From DASZQY01 sp963843565 (GTDB lineage: Bacteria; Pseudomonadota; Alphaproteobacteria; Rhizobiales; Kaistiaceae), in the NCBI GenBank assembly GCA_963843565.1, contig CAWJKY010000001.1, positions 62,001 through 126,000 on the forward strand: a DNA stretch of 64,000 nt. Reading direction: 5' to 3'. Position 1 is the first letter of the stretch, and each line of letters opens with the position of its first letter. Below, in pieces: positions 55,967-63,935 of this stretch. The notes under the pieces are model-generated. The model saw only the letters and a program-made list of their open reading frames with translations, ran no database searches and was not told the origin of the DNA. Position numbers and translations under genes: made by a program.

Positions 55967-56992
55967 ATGGCATCTATTCGCAAACGCAGAGACAAGTATC
56001 AGGTCCAGATCAGACGACACGGACAGGCGAACCTCTATCGGTCGTTCCGACTGAGACAAGACGCAGTTGCCTGGGCCCATCAGATGGAGCTGCAGGCGGA
56101 CCGGCGCGATCTTCCAGCTGATCCCAAGGCGCTGGAGCGAGTGACGCTCGGGGACCTGGTCAAACGGTATCGAGATACGGTGACCCCCAGGAAGCGGGGG
56201 AGGGAACCGGAGACAATCGTCCTCACGGCGTTCCTGTCTCATCCCATCTGTCGGAAGAAGCTTTCAGAGCTCCACACTGCTGACTTCGCTGCCTACCGCG
56301 ATGAAAGACTGCGGACGATTCAGCAGATCACACTTCGCCGGCAGCTGTCGCCCATCCACAACATGTTCGAGGTGGCGAGACGCGAGTGGAAACTTCCGCT
56401 CCGAGACAATCCGCTTGAGACACTGAGTTTGCCTTCAGGAAGCCAACGACGAGAACGGCGACTACACGAAGGTGAGTGGGAACAATTGATGGAAGCTGCG
56501 GGAGCCTGTCGTAATCCACTGGTCAAACCTATCATCGAACTGGCGGTCGAAACCGGCATGCGCCGAGGCGAAATCCTTGGCATGAAATGGGATCACTACG
56601 ACCCGGTAGGTCGATCTTTGCTCATCCCTTTGGCCAAAAACGGCAGCGCGAGGACCATCCCCGTCAGCGCAAGAGTCCAAGAGTTGCTGGGTCGGATACC
56701 GCGACAAGGTGCACAGGTGTTCCCGATCAGTGCGAACGCACTTCGTCTGACATGGGGTCGGGTGACGAGACGGGCTGGAGTAGACGACCTGCACTTCCAT
56801 GATCTTCGTCACGAGGCCATCAGTCGTTTGTTCGAACGTGGCCTGACAGCGCCTGAGGTCTCCGCCATCAGTGGCCATCGAGACCCGAGGATGCTCTTCC
56901 GCTACTCTCACGCCATCCGGGAGACGATCCTCAGGAAGCTCGACGGTTCGGCTAGAGCCGGCCTTTCGCCGGGAGGAGCCATGACGCGTTAA
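55967..56992 (+). CDS. Tyrosine recombinase / phage-type integrase
   Basis: Catalyses site-specific integration and excision. The 341-residue protein has an N-terminal arm-binding part (MASIRKRRDKYQVQIRRHGQ), a core-binding domain (about 60-150) and a catalytic domain with Arg199 in ETGMRRGEIL, Lys224, His278 and Arg281 in HDLRHEA, His304 in SGHRDP and the nucleophile Tyr313 in FRYSH. All are intact, so the enzyme may be active. Ribosome site GAGGA precedes the ATG. It lies next to tRNA-Val in the usual orientation for an island integrase. Confidence 0.95.
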   Translation: MASIRKRRDKYQVQIRRHGQANLYRSFRLRQDAVAWAHQMELQADRRDLPADPKALERVTLGDLVKRYRDTVTPRKRGREPETIVLTAFLSHPICRKKLSELHTADFAAYRDERLRTIQQITLRRQLSPIHNMFEVARREWKLPLRDNPLETLSLPSGSQRRERRLHEGEWEQLMEAAGACRNPLVKPIIELAVETGMRRGEILGMKWDHYDPVGRSLLIPLAKNGSARTIPVSARVQELLGRIPRQGAQVFPISANALRLTWGRVTRRAGVDDLHFHDLRHEAISRLFERGLTAPEVSAISGHRDPRMLFRYSHAIRETILRKLDGSARAGLSPGGAMTR

Positions 56993-57083
56993 TCACCGAT
57001 TCGCCCACGACTCTGCGGTTGCCGCTATTGCGCTGATTCCATCCCACGGGCAAATTGACAGATTAGCCACGTTGGTGCGAGCC

Positions 57084-58082
57084 ATGGCCATTTGGGCTCA
57101 AGTCGGCATTGTAGTCTTTGCTGCAACCGCAGCCATTCTCGCGTTCCTGTCTTTTGTTCGCGGAGGGTTGCAGTCGGAGCGTCTGACGCGAGATCAGTTC
57201 GCTGAACTCTTGCGAAATGAATCGGACCGGCTACGCGAGTCGTCCGACAGTCAGGCTAGCAAACTTCGAAATGACGTCGACACGCGACTAGGTACAACTC
57301 AACGAGCTGTGATCGAGCAGCTAGAGAAGGTGCACCGGGGGCTTGGCGAGATGCAGGAGCTGGCCAAAGGCGTCGGGGACCTCAAGCGTGTGCTGACCAA
57401 CGTCAAAGCGCGAGGGGTCTTTGGAGAGGTTCAACTCGGTTCTCTGCTTGATCAGCTGTTCTCACCAGAACAATACGTGGAGAACGCGTCCGTTAGCGAT
57501 CGGAGCCGGGAACGAGTTGAGTTCGCTGTCAAGATTCCAGGTCGCAGCGGCGAAGGCGTTGTTCTCCTGCCGATCGATGCGAAATTTCCGATTAGTGACT
57601 TTGAGCGTCTAACACAAGCAGTCGAGCAGGCTGAGCCCGGGGCGGTTGAAGCTGCTTCAGTGCAACTGGAGTCGACAATACGTGGTTTCGCAAAAGACAT
57701 TTCTGGGAAATACATAAACCCGCCAATCACCACCGACATCGCTATTCTGTTCTTGCCCATTGAGGGGCTTTTCGCGGAAGCGCTGCGTCGGCCGGGTCTC
57801 ATTGAATCGGTTCAGGAGACGTATCACGTCGTTATCGCCGGCCCAACAACGCTTTTCGCAATCTTGAATGCCTATCGGATGTCAATTCGCGCGGTCGCGA
57901 TACAACAGCGATCAACCGAAGTGTGGCAGATGCTCGGGGCAGTTCGGACGGAGTTTGGGAGACATGAGGCCGTCGTTGGGCGTCTCAGACGGCAGCTGGA
58001 TACTGTCCTCAACACGGTCGATGCGTTGGGAACTCGTACGAAAAGGATGCAACTTAAGATCGTGTCCCGAGTGATGGTGTAG
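57084..58082 (+). CDS. rmuC: RmuC-family protein, 3' end cut by IS256 element
   Basis: A membrane-anchored protein with one N-terminal membrane helix (about residues 4-27), a coiled coil (about 35-110) and the RmuC nuclease-like domain (GVFGEVQLGSLLDQLFSPEQY, LLPIDAKFPISDFERL, DIAILFLPIEGLFAEALR). RmuC is linked to limiting DNA inversions, and relatives occur in defence islands. The IS element inserts after codon 325; reading continues seven codons into the element to a TAG, giving 332 residues instead of 359. Most of the fold is kept, so partial function is possible. Starts at TTG 57072 or GTG 57075 are alternatives to ATG 57084. Confidence 0.85.
   Translation: MAIWAQVGIVVFAATAAILAFLSFVRGGLQSERLTRDQFAELLRNESDRLRESSDSQASKLRNDVDTRLGTTQRAVIEQLEKVHRGLGEMQELAKGVGDLKRVLTNVKARGVFGEVQLGSLLDQLFSPEQYVENASVSDRSRERVEFAVKIPGRSGEGVVLLPIDAKFPISDFERLTQAVEQAEPGAVEAASVQLESTIRGFAKDISGKYINPPITTDIAILFLPIEGLFAEALRRPGLIESVQETYHVVIAGPTTLFAILNAYRMSIRAVAIQQRSTEVWQMLGAVRTEFGRHEAVVGRLRRQLDTVLNTVDALGTRTKRMQLKIVSRVMV
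58050..58058. repeat. Target-site duplication, left copy
   Basis: CAACTTAAG, identical to 59428-59436, directly flanks the IS256-family element. Confidence 0.92.
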
Positions 58083-59427
58083 CTGCCGGCTGATGGCCGC
58101 GCTCTCCGGCATGGGCCGGGGAGATCAGCGAGCCACTGCTGGCATGCTGATGAGGGGATCATCGCTCAAGGGTGCGATGGTTTCCAGCGTCATGTATCTG
58201 GCCCGCTGCACGGCCCATTCGTCGTTCTGTTCGAGCAGCAATGCGCCGACGAGGCGGACGATGGCGTCGTCGTTGGGGAAGATGCCGACGACCTCGGTGC
58301 GCCGTTTGATCTCGCCATTGAGACGCTCGATCGGATTCGTGCTGTGAAGCTTGGCGCGATGCTCCTTCGGGAATGTCATGTAGGCGAGCACGTCGGGCTC
58401 GGCGTCGTCCATGATGGCGGCGAGCTTCGGCACTTTTGGCCGGATCTGGTCGGCGACGGCACGCCACTGAACCCTGGCGGCCTCGGGCGTCTCCTGAGCG
58501 AAGGCGGTGGCGATGAAGGCGGAGACGACCCGTCGTCCGCTCTTGCCGGCATGGGCCAGCACGTTCCTCATGAAGTGCACGCGACAGCGTTGCCAGCTTG
58601 CCGAGAGAACCTTGGTGACGGCGGCCTTGATGCCCTCGTGCGCGTCGGAGATGACGAGCTTGACGCCGCGCAGGCCACGCCGGGTGAGCTTGCGCAGGAA
58701 CTCCGTCCAGATCGGCTCGGCCTCGGATGTGCCGACCTCCATGCCCAGAACCTCGCGCCGGCCGTCTGAGTTGACGCCGACGGCGATGATGACCGCGACC
58801 GATACGATGCGCCCGCCGCGGCGAACCTTCAGGTAGGTGGCGTCGATCCACAGATACGGCCAGTCACCTTCGATCGGCCGTTCGAGGAAGGCCTTCACCT
58901 TGCCGTCGATCTCTTCGCATAGTCGCGAGACTTGGCTCTTCGAGATGCCGCTCATGCCCATGGCCTTGACCAGGTCATCGACCGAGCGCGTTGAGATGCC
59001 CTGGACGTAAGCTTCCTGGATGACGGCGGTGAGCGCCTTCTCGGCCATGCGGCGCGGTTCGAGAAAGCCCGGGAAGTAGGAGCCCTTGCGCAGCTTGGGG
59101 ATGCGCAGTTCGACGGTCCCGGCGCGCGTCTCCCAGTCGCGGTCGCGGTAACCGTTGCGCTGGGCCGTCCGCAACGGGTTCTTCTCGCCATAGCCGGCGC
59201 CGGTGGCCGCTCCCACCTCCAGCTCCATCAGTCGCTCGGCGGCAAAGCCGATCATCTCGCGCAGGAGATCGGCATCCGGTGTCTTCTCCACCAGCCTGCG
59301 CAGGTTCATCATGTCGTCGGTCATCGGTGGTCCTTCCGGTCAAGGGTTGGCGTTGCAACCAGACCCTACCGGGAAAGCGCCGATGACCACCGCGCCGCCG
59401 AGCTACACCACCTCAAGGGACGTGACC
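58059..59427 (-). mobile_element. IS256-family insertion sequence, complete
   Basis: A 1,369-base element with imperfect terminal inverted repeats of about 26 bases (58059-58084 and 59401-59426, sharing GTCCC and GGTGTAGCT), one transposase gene and a 9-base target duplication. The perfect duplication suggests recent insertion. It is more GC-rich than the island around it. Confidence 0.93.
58125..59324 (-). CDS. IS256-family transposase
   Basis: A full-length 399-residue DDE transposase (mutator type). Catalytic Asp161 is in LWIDATYLKV, Asp227 in VISDAHEGIK and Glu333 in STNPIERLNGEIKRR; the CRVHFMRN motif between them is typical. No frameshift is seen, so it should be active. It is encoded opposite to the rmuC gene it interrupts. 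Confidence 0.97.
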   Translation of the reverse strand: MTDDMMNLRRLVEKTPDADLLREMIGFAAERLMELEVGAATGAGYGEKNPLRTAQRNGYRDRDWETRAGTVELRIPKLRKGSYFPGFLEPRRMAEKALTAVIQEAYVQGISTRSVDDLVKAMGMSGISKSQVSRLCEEIDGKVKAFLERPIEGDWPYLWIDATYLKVRRGGRIVSVAVIIAVGVNSDGRREVLGMEVGTSEAEPIWTEFLRKLTRRGLRGVKLVISDAHEGIKAAVTKVLSASWQRCRVHFMRNVLAHAGKSGRRVVSAFIATAFAQETPEAARVQWRAVADQIRPKVPKLAAIMDDAEPDVLAYMTFPKEHRAKLHSTNPIERLNGEIKRRTEVVGIFPNDDAIVRLVGALLLEQNDEWAVQRARYMTLETIAPLSDDPLISMPAVAR

Positions 59428-59436
59428 CAACTTAAG
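59428..59436. repeat. Target-site duplication, right copy
   Basis: CAACTTAAG, identical to 58050-58058. Confidence 0.92.
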
Positions 59437-59541
59437 CTGCAAGACGTGGATTCGATAGGCGCCGAAACAGCCGCGGAGGTTCTTGGTTTGCCGCCGCCGG
59501 TTGATGACGATGACGATTCGGAGAGTGCGCCGAGAGATTAA
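59437..59541 (+). pseudogene. Detached 3' end of rmuC
   Basis: Joining 58058 directly to 59437 restores one frame through LQDVDSIGAETAAEVLGLPP and an acidic tail to TAA at 59539-59541, adding 34 residues and giving a 359-residue RmuC. In its present place this piece has no start and is not translated as rmuC. Confidence 0.88.
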
Positions 59542-59544
59542 CCG

Positions 59545-59718
59545 ATGCGCGACGCACCGTTTAGAAAGGGTCCACCTGTGGGACGAAATTCTGTCCTACC
59601 GGCCATTTTCGAGGTGGCGAGCCGCTTCGAATCCGTGGGGACGACCTTTCCGCTCACCTACGTGAGTGTCGCCCGTCGGATGATTCAGGACGCCGCAAGC
59701 TTCGTCGTCAACCTCTAG
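59545..59718 (+). CDS. Small ORF after rmuC, unknown
   Basis: A 57-codon frame, ATG three bases after the original rmuC stop, ending TAG at 59716. The product starts MRDAPFRKGPPVGRNSVLPA and ends SFVVNL with no membrane segment and no family I recognise. The spacing suggests translational coupling to rmuC before the IS insertion, but short length leaves room for chance. Confidence 0.4.
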   Translation: MRDAPFRKGPPVGRNSVLPAIFEVASRFESVGTTFPLTYVSVARRMIQDAASFVVNL

Positions 59719-59733
59719 ACAATCCAGCGCCAT

Positions 59734-60405
59734 TCATCCTCGTTGTCTGGCTAGCTTCTTCCGACAGCGGTCAATACGATGCTGCCAGTCGCCAGCCCAA
59801 CCTTCACTTTCCGCGCGAATGCACAATTCGATGGACTCCCGCAACCTTCCTTGCTTCTCAAGCACGATCGCCAGCTGACCGTAGCCCCGATGAGAGGGGA
59901 GGTTTGCCTGACCGAATGCTGCATACTTTTCTTTGAAAGCCTGACGCGCCTGGGGAGCTAGTTCGATCTGTTTCAAGCAGGCTTCGATTGCCTGCTGCAA
60001 ATGGCCAGCCTTGTCCCTGTCCTTATAATGCAGCTCCAGTTTGACCTGGTAGAAGAAATGCCGATCAAGAACGGGAACATTGCGATCCAACAACTCGTCT
60101 GCCTTGGCAAGGAATCTATAGCCAATTGACCGATCTTCTTTTCGCGAGAACCACGACGCAAGACCGTATAGCAACACCACAGCCGTTTGGTTCGTGTGGC
60201 TTATGCTGCCGGACGTTAGCGGGTCCTGGGGCGATCCAAGTGGCTGGTATCTCTCGCGGATGTAACGCCGTTCTTTGTCGCTGAACGTGGTCGTCCACCA
60301 TTGTTCAAGCCCGAAATAGCCAATCTCGCCTTTGATCATTTCTACTCGAAGTGCCGGTGATCCTAGCGCGAGCCTTCGGTGGGTCTCAATGGCGTCTGAA
60401 GGCAT
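59734..60405 (-). CDS. Helical-repeat (TPR-like) protein, unknown
   Basis: A 223-residue protein with paired helices: SHTNQTAVVLLYGLASWFSR, KADELLDRNVPVLDRHFFYQ, LQQAIEACLKQIELAPQARQ and GQLAIVLEKQGRLRESIELC. The last two look like tetratricopeptide repeats, so a protein-binding role is likely. No enzymatic motif is seen. Its start lies 43 bases inside the end of the methyltransferase gene, so it is translated as the last gene of the Z1 operon and may be an adaptor or specificity subunit; that is inference. Confidence 0.65.
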   Translation of the reverse strand: MPSDAIETHRRLALGSPALRVEMIKGEIGYFGLEQWWTTTFSDKERRYIRERYQPLGSPQDPLTSGSISHTNQTAVVLLYGLASWFSRKEDRSIGYRFLAKADELLDRNVPVLDRHFFYQVKLELHYKDRDKAGHLQQAIEACLKQIELAPQARQAFKEKYAAFGQANLPSHRGYGQLAIVLEKQGRLRESIELCIRAESEGWAGDWQHRIDRCRKKLARQRG

Positions 60406-61643
60406 TTGCGACGGCGACTAGACTTGACGAAGGTGAGAATGACCTCTCTCCCCATTCGCGAGTCAAACTTCGCGGCTTGTTGCTTGCTGGGAGGCGGCAG
60501 GTACCTCCTTGACGGAGCTAAGTCGCGAAACGTCTTCGCACGAAGTTGGAGCCCGGACTCTTGCGCCAGCTTCTTGATTAGCTCTGCGGTCGGGATGAAG
60601 CTTCCGCGGATGGTGTTCTCCCCGACGACGTACACTGCGCGCCCACCTCTTGCCAGCACGCGGGCAACCTCGGAGAGAGCAAGATGCATGTCTGCGGCGT
60701 ATTTGAGCAACATCCGCTCGTGTCTTTCGGAAAGCGGCGGATGAATCGCCAGAGAGCGGACCAAGGGACGCCATTTGGCTTCCGCGTTGAGAGTGTTTTC
60801 GGTCCCAATACTCGATGAACGGACCTCTCGCAGTTCCTGTATTCCGTAACCCATCCAGACGAGCGAAAACTTGCTGCATCGCATGTAGTCAATTGCGTTG
60901 AGATACGGTGGTGAGGTGACGACAAGGTCAACCGAGCAATCTGCAAGAGGCACGACTCGCGCATCGCCCAACCGAACCGTAGTCGCAGGTCCACGCGGAC
61001 GGCTTTTCACGTCGATGCTGTTCTTCAGCACTCGATCCATCGCATCGAGAAACTTCTCGAAGGGAAGGACAGGTGCCTTGCGGTAAACTCTGTGGGGGCG
61101 GCTGTGTGAGAGGTCCATCGCCAACGAAACACCGGCCTGCTTGGCGATGATTAGTCGTGAGAACCCACACCACAATGAGTTGCGGATTGCTTGATCTGGG
61201 ACAAGTTGAATTGAGTCGACCAACGCGGTGAGTTGCTTCCGCGACCGAACATCGAACCAATAACGGATAAAGCGCTTGGTCTCAGCGTCCGCACCGTTTG
61301 GGTACGCGGTAGCCGCTGTGATGCCCGTAAACAAACGCTGCGCCGTCTTAAGCACCGCGGTGGCTTCGGCGCGTGCCGCGGCAACGTCGATTGCAGTCGT
61401 CCAGACAGTTGCTATCAGAACCGCGAGTGGATCAACGTCGAGTCCGATCGCTTGATGCCCCTTTGCGCGCGACACAGCGAGCACGGTCCCGGAGCCAGCC
61501 ATTGGATCGAAAACACGCAGTGGACGCGACCGTCGCTGCAATGCCTCTAGGGCGACGGATGGAGCCATTCGAGCGGGAAACGGATGGATCGCATCCCTCC
61601 CCACTACTTCGACCATCAAGAGTTTGTGGTGACGACCTGACAA
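60363..61643 (-). CDS. DNA methyltransferase (N4-cytosine/N6-adenine type)
   Basis: A 426-residue AdoMet-dependent amino-methyltransferase. HPFPARMAP (residues 20-28) resembles motif X, DPMAGSGT (46-53) is the AdoMet motif I, and TSPPY (243-247) is the catalytic motif IV, in the order X-I-IV. YVVGENTIRGSFIPTAELI near the end is typical of this group. The nearly 190 residues between motifs I and IV could hold target recognition. A TTG at 61643 or ATG at 61616 starts it; neither has a strong ribosome site, and coupling to the gene upstream, three bases away, is likely. Confidence 0.9.
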   Translation of the reverse strand: MSGRHHKLLMVEVVGRDAIHPFPARMAPSVALEALQRRSRPLRVFDPMAGSGTVLAVSRAKGHQAIGLDVDPLAVLIATVWTTAIDVAAARAEATAVLKTAQRLFTGITAATAYPNGADAETKRFIRYWFDVRSRKQLTALVDSIQLVPDQAIRNSLWCGFSRLIIAKQAGVSLAMDLSHSRPHRVYRKAPVLPFEKFLDAMDRVLKNSIDVKSRPRGPATTVRLGDARVVPLADCSVDLVVTSPPYLNAIDYMRCSKFSLVWMGYGIQELREVRSSSIGTENTLNAEAKWRPLVRSLAIHPPLSERHERMLLKYAADMHLALSEVARVLARGGRAVYVVGENTIRGSFIPTAELIKKLAQESGLQLRAKTFRDLAPSRRYLPPPSKQQAAKFDSRMGREVILTFVKSSRRRKCLQTPLRPTEGSR

Positions 61644-61645
61644 TT

Positions 61646-62107
61646 TCAGTTTGCCCGAAGTTCGCGAAGGGCGTCGATGATCGGCGTGGCCCCACGTGGG
61701 ACCTTTCTATTCAGGACTGCCCGATTCCCGACCAATGAATACAGACTTCGTGGCTTCCGCGCGATCCTCAGCCAGGCTTGCTCGTTGGCTTTGAAGCTCA
61801 CCAGTTCGTGCAATGTTGCCATATCGATTGTGACGATTCCGTCGATGCCACAAACGAACGAAGCGAAACAGGCCCTGCACTCAACCTCAAGGTCGAGCAA
61901 TTCCGACACCTGAGCAATATGAAAGGTGAACGGCCATGGGGAGAGACGCTTGGTCGAATATCTGATCGACACTCCCACGGCTTTATCGAAAATGTACGCA
62001 TCAAGGCGGCCGAACCTGTTGTACGGAGAAACGGAGACCGAACGTGCGGCGCCAACGATGATCTCTCTGAGAACGAGCCCCTGCGAGGCCTGGAAGCTAT
62101 CCAACAT
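61646..62107 (-). CDS. Unrecognised 153-aa protein between Z1 ATPase and methylase
   Basis: A small soluble protein of 153 residues. Its central part DAYIFDKAVGVSIRYSTKRL followed by SPWPFTFHI and later CGIDGIVTIDMATL looks like a mixed alpha/beta domain; I have a vague memory of similar (K/R)RLSPWxFTF proteins beside other defence genes but cannot name the family. Start ATG 62107 lies inside the last 11 bases of the Z1 gene, showing coupled translation. A nuclease or DNA-binding role is possible but not shown by any clear motif. Confidence 0.7.
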   Translation of the reverse strand: MLDSFQASQGLVLREIIVGAARSVSVSPYNRFGRLDAYIFDKAVGVSIRYSTKRLSPWPFTFHIAQVSELLDLEVECRACFASFVCGIDGIVTIDMATLHELVSFKANEQAWLRIARKPRSLYSLVGNRAVLNRKVPRGATPIIDALRELRAN

Positions 62108-63935
62108 TCTTGAGGTTCTTCAGGAACGCGATGTTGCCAACGAACGAGTAGACGACGCGCGCCTTTCCCTGGTTGTTGAAGAATGTCAGCAGATGGTGGA
62201 CAGCTTCCGGAAACTTCGCCTTCTGCGATTTGCCCACCAGCCCCCTCTTGCGCTCTATCTTGGTATGGTCGGCGTCTTTGTACGTCTCGATCGTCGCCGG
62301 CACGTGAATCCCAATCGACCGGTCTCCGAGAGGCATGGTATGAGAAATGTATTGCAGCAGGTATTCCGGCAGAGCGTCGGTTCCGATGCGCGTCCGCAGC
62401 TGCTGGAGCACCTCAAGCGGAGGCAGGTTCTGAGCGACTAGCTCAGCGATGCTTTCGTCATACGCAAATAGCGGAAACGACATCTCGCCTCGGTCAAAGG
62501 ACACGTTCGCGCGATCAATGCTCGAAGTCGCCACAGTCGATATGCGGCTATCTGCAAGCCACACAGGTGATCCCAGACCAGCTCGTATCGCTTCCAATGC
62601 GAGCTTGTGAAAAACAAAGCAGCGGTGCCAGTCGAGATACAAGCCGCGCGGGATCGATAGCTCGAAATGACGGAGGTACGGCTTTCTCGAACCGAACATT
62701 CGAGCTCGCTGGATGTATGTATCTTGCTGAATCTTGTGACGCGCATCTCGGGAAAAATACATCGACAGCAGGTTGTCGAACGTCACACCCCGCGAGACGA
62801 TATTCCCGCCGACGACCACCGTGAACAGAGCGGATGGCGAGGTGGCCGACTTGAAGTCAACGTTCTTGTCTCGCTCGCTGTTCATTACGATCACGTTGTA
62901 CTTCGATCGGTTCTTGATGACGTAGTCGATGATCTCGTTCGCGTTGTCCACGCCGAAAAGTCTCTCAGCCTGGAGCTTCAGTGCCTCCGCGTACCTTGGA
63001 AACTTGTGAGAGCCGGTGTCGGATAGTGACTGGAAGACGTCGTCTACCGGCTCCTTGTCGCGCTTGTGATCAACCTTCTTTCCGCTTGTATGAACCAGCA
63101 TAGAGTAGTTCTCGGCGGTGGGGCTATTTAGGTTGATGAACGCGACTGTTGCCATAAATCTAAAGAGCGCCTCGCGGATGAACCGCTGGCTGTCCCCTTG
63201 GTCGGGGAGGGGCTCAAGCCGGAATCTGAATGGTGGGTCGATTGGAAAGAACTCGTTCTGCCCCGTGTATTCCGCGTGCGGCGGGAAGTCGACCCATCGC
63301 TCATTGTTGTTATCGAAGGTGTTGTTCAGGTCGAGACGTGCCGGCGTCGCCGTGACGCCGATATAGATACCCGTCGGACCTTTCAGGTCACCGATTAGGT
63401 CATTGATCCGGGTAATCTCGCCCTTGTTGATCTTGGAGTTCGGGGTGGCAAAATCGGCTTCGTCGTCGATGACAACTAGGTTCTTAACGGGTTGGGTCTT
63501 CTGGGCCAGCTTGTCCAGGTCCTTGCCGTTCTTCTTGCAGAAGATGACGTGCTGACCCTTGGTGAGGTCCACGCTTGGATCCATGAAGTCGGCGAAGTTC
63601 TTCGCGGCTGGCGCGAGGCCGGAACGTTGAAAGCGTTCGAGGTTCTGCTGGAGAAGTTGAACACTGTCGTTGAGCAAATGAACGATGACGTCGTACCCGT
63701 TGTCGAGCAACTTCGCAGTGAGGCATATCATCATTTCCGTCTTGCCGCTCTGAGGCTCGCCGTAGATGACGAATGAACGGGCGTCACCAGATAAGACGTT
63801 CAGGCTTGCTTTCGTAACCGCCTGTTCGATGCAGTTTGTCTGCTGGTTGGCCTGTGCCAGACGGTTCAATTGCTGCTCGTAGCGATCGTTCGCTGCAGCG
63901 ATGGCCCGGAGCCGATTCAGCTCTGTTTGATCCAA
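62097..63935 (-). CDS. Z1-domain superfamily-2 ATPase/helicase-like protein
   Basis: A 612-residue ATPase. Walker A is GEPQSGKT (59-66), Walker B VVIDDEAD (154-161), motif III GVTATPA (193-199), a middle GGNIVSRGVTFDNL and motif VI QRARMFGSR in the second half. This set, with long C-terminal extension, is the Z1 domain known from MORC/MutL-type restriction-modification operons. The TTG start at 63935 has GGAGG five bases upstream, but the frame is open to the window edge, so the gene could begin further right. It heads, or continues, a tightly coupled operon. Confidence 0.82.
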   Translation of the reverse strand: MDQTELNRLRAIAAANDRYEQQLNRLAQANQQTNCIEQAVTKASLNVLSGDARSFVIYGEPQSGKTEMMICLTAKLLDNGYDVIVHLLNDSVQLLQQNLERFQRSGLAPAAKNFADFMDPSVDLTKGQHVIFCKKNGKDLDKLAQKTQPVKNLVVIDDEADFATPNSKINKGEITRINDLIGDLKGPTGIYIGVTATPARLDLNNTFDNNNERWVDFPPHAEYTGQNEFFPIDPPFRFRLEPLPDQGDSQRFIREALFRFMATVAFINLNSPTAENYSMLVHTSGKKVDHKRDKEPVDDVFQSLSDTGSHKFPRYAEALKLQAERLFGVDNANEIIDYVIKNRSKYNVIVMNSERDKNVDFKSATSPSALFTVVVGGNIVSRGVTFDNLLSMYFSRDARHKIQQDTYIQRARMFGSRKPYLRHFELSIPRGLYLDWHRCFVFHKLALEAIRAGLGSPVWLADSRISTVATSSIDRANVSFDRGEMSFPLFAYDESIAELVAQNLPPLEVLQQLRTRIGTDALPEYLLQYISHTMPLGDRSIGIHVPATIETYKDADHTKIERKRGLVGKSQKAKFPEAVHHLLTFFNNQGKARVVYSFVGNIAFLKNLKNVG

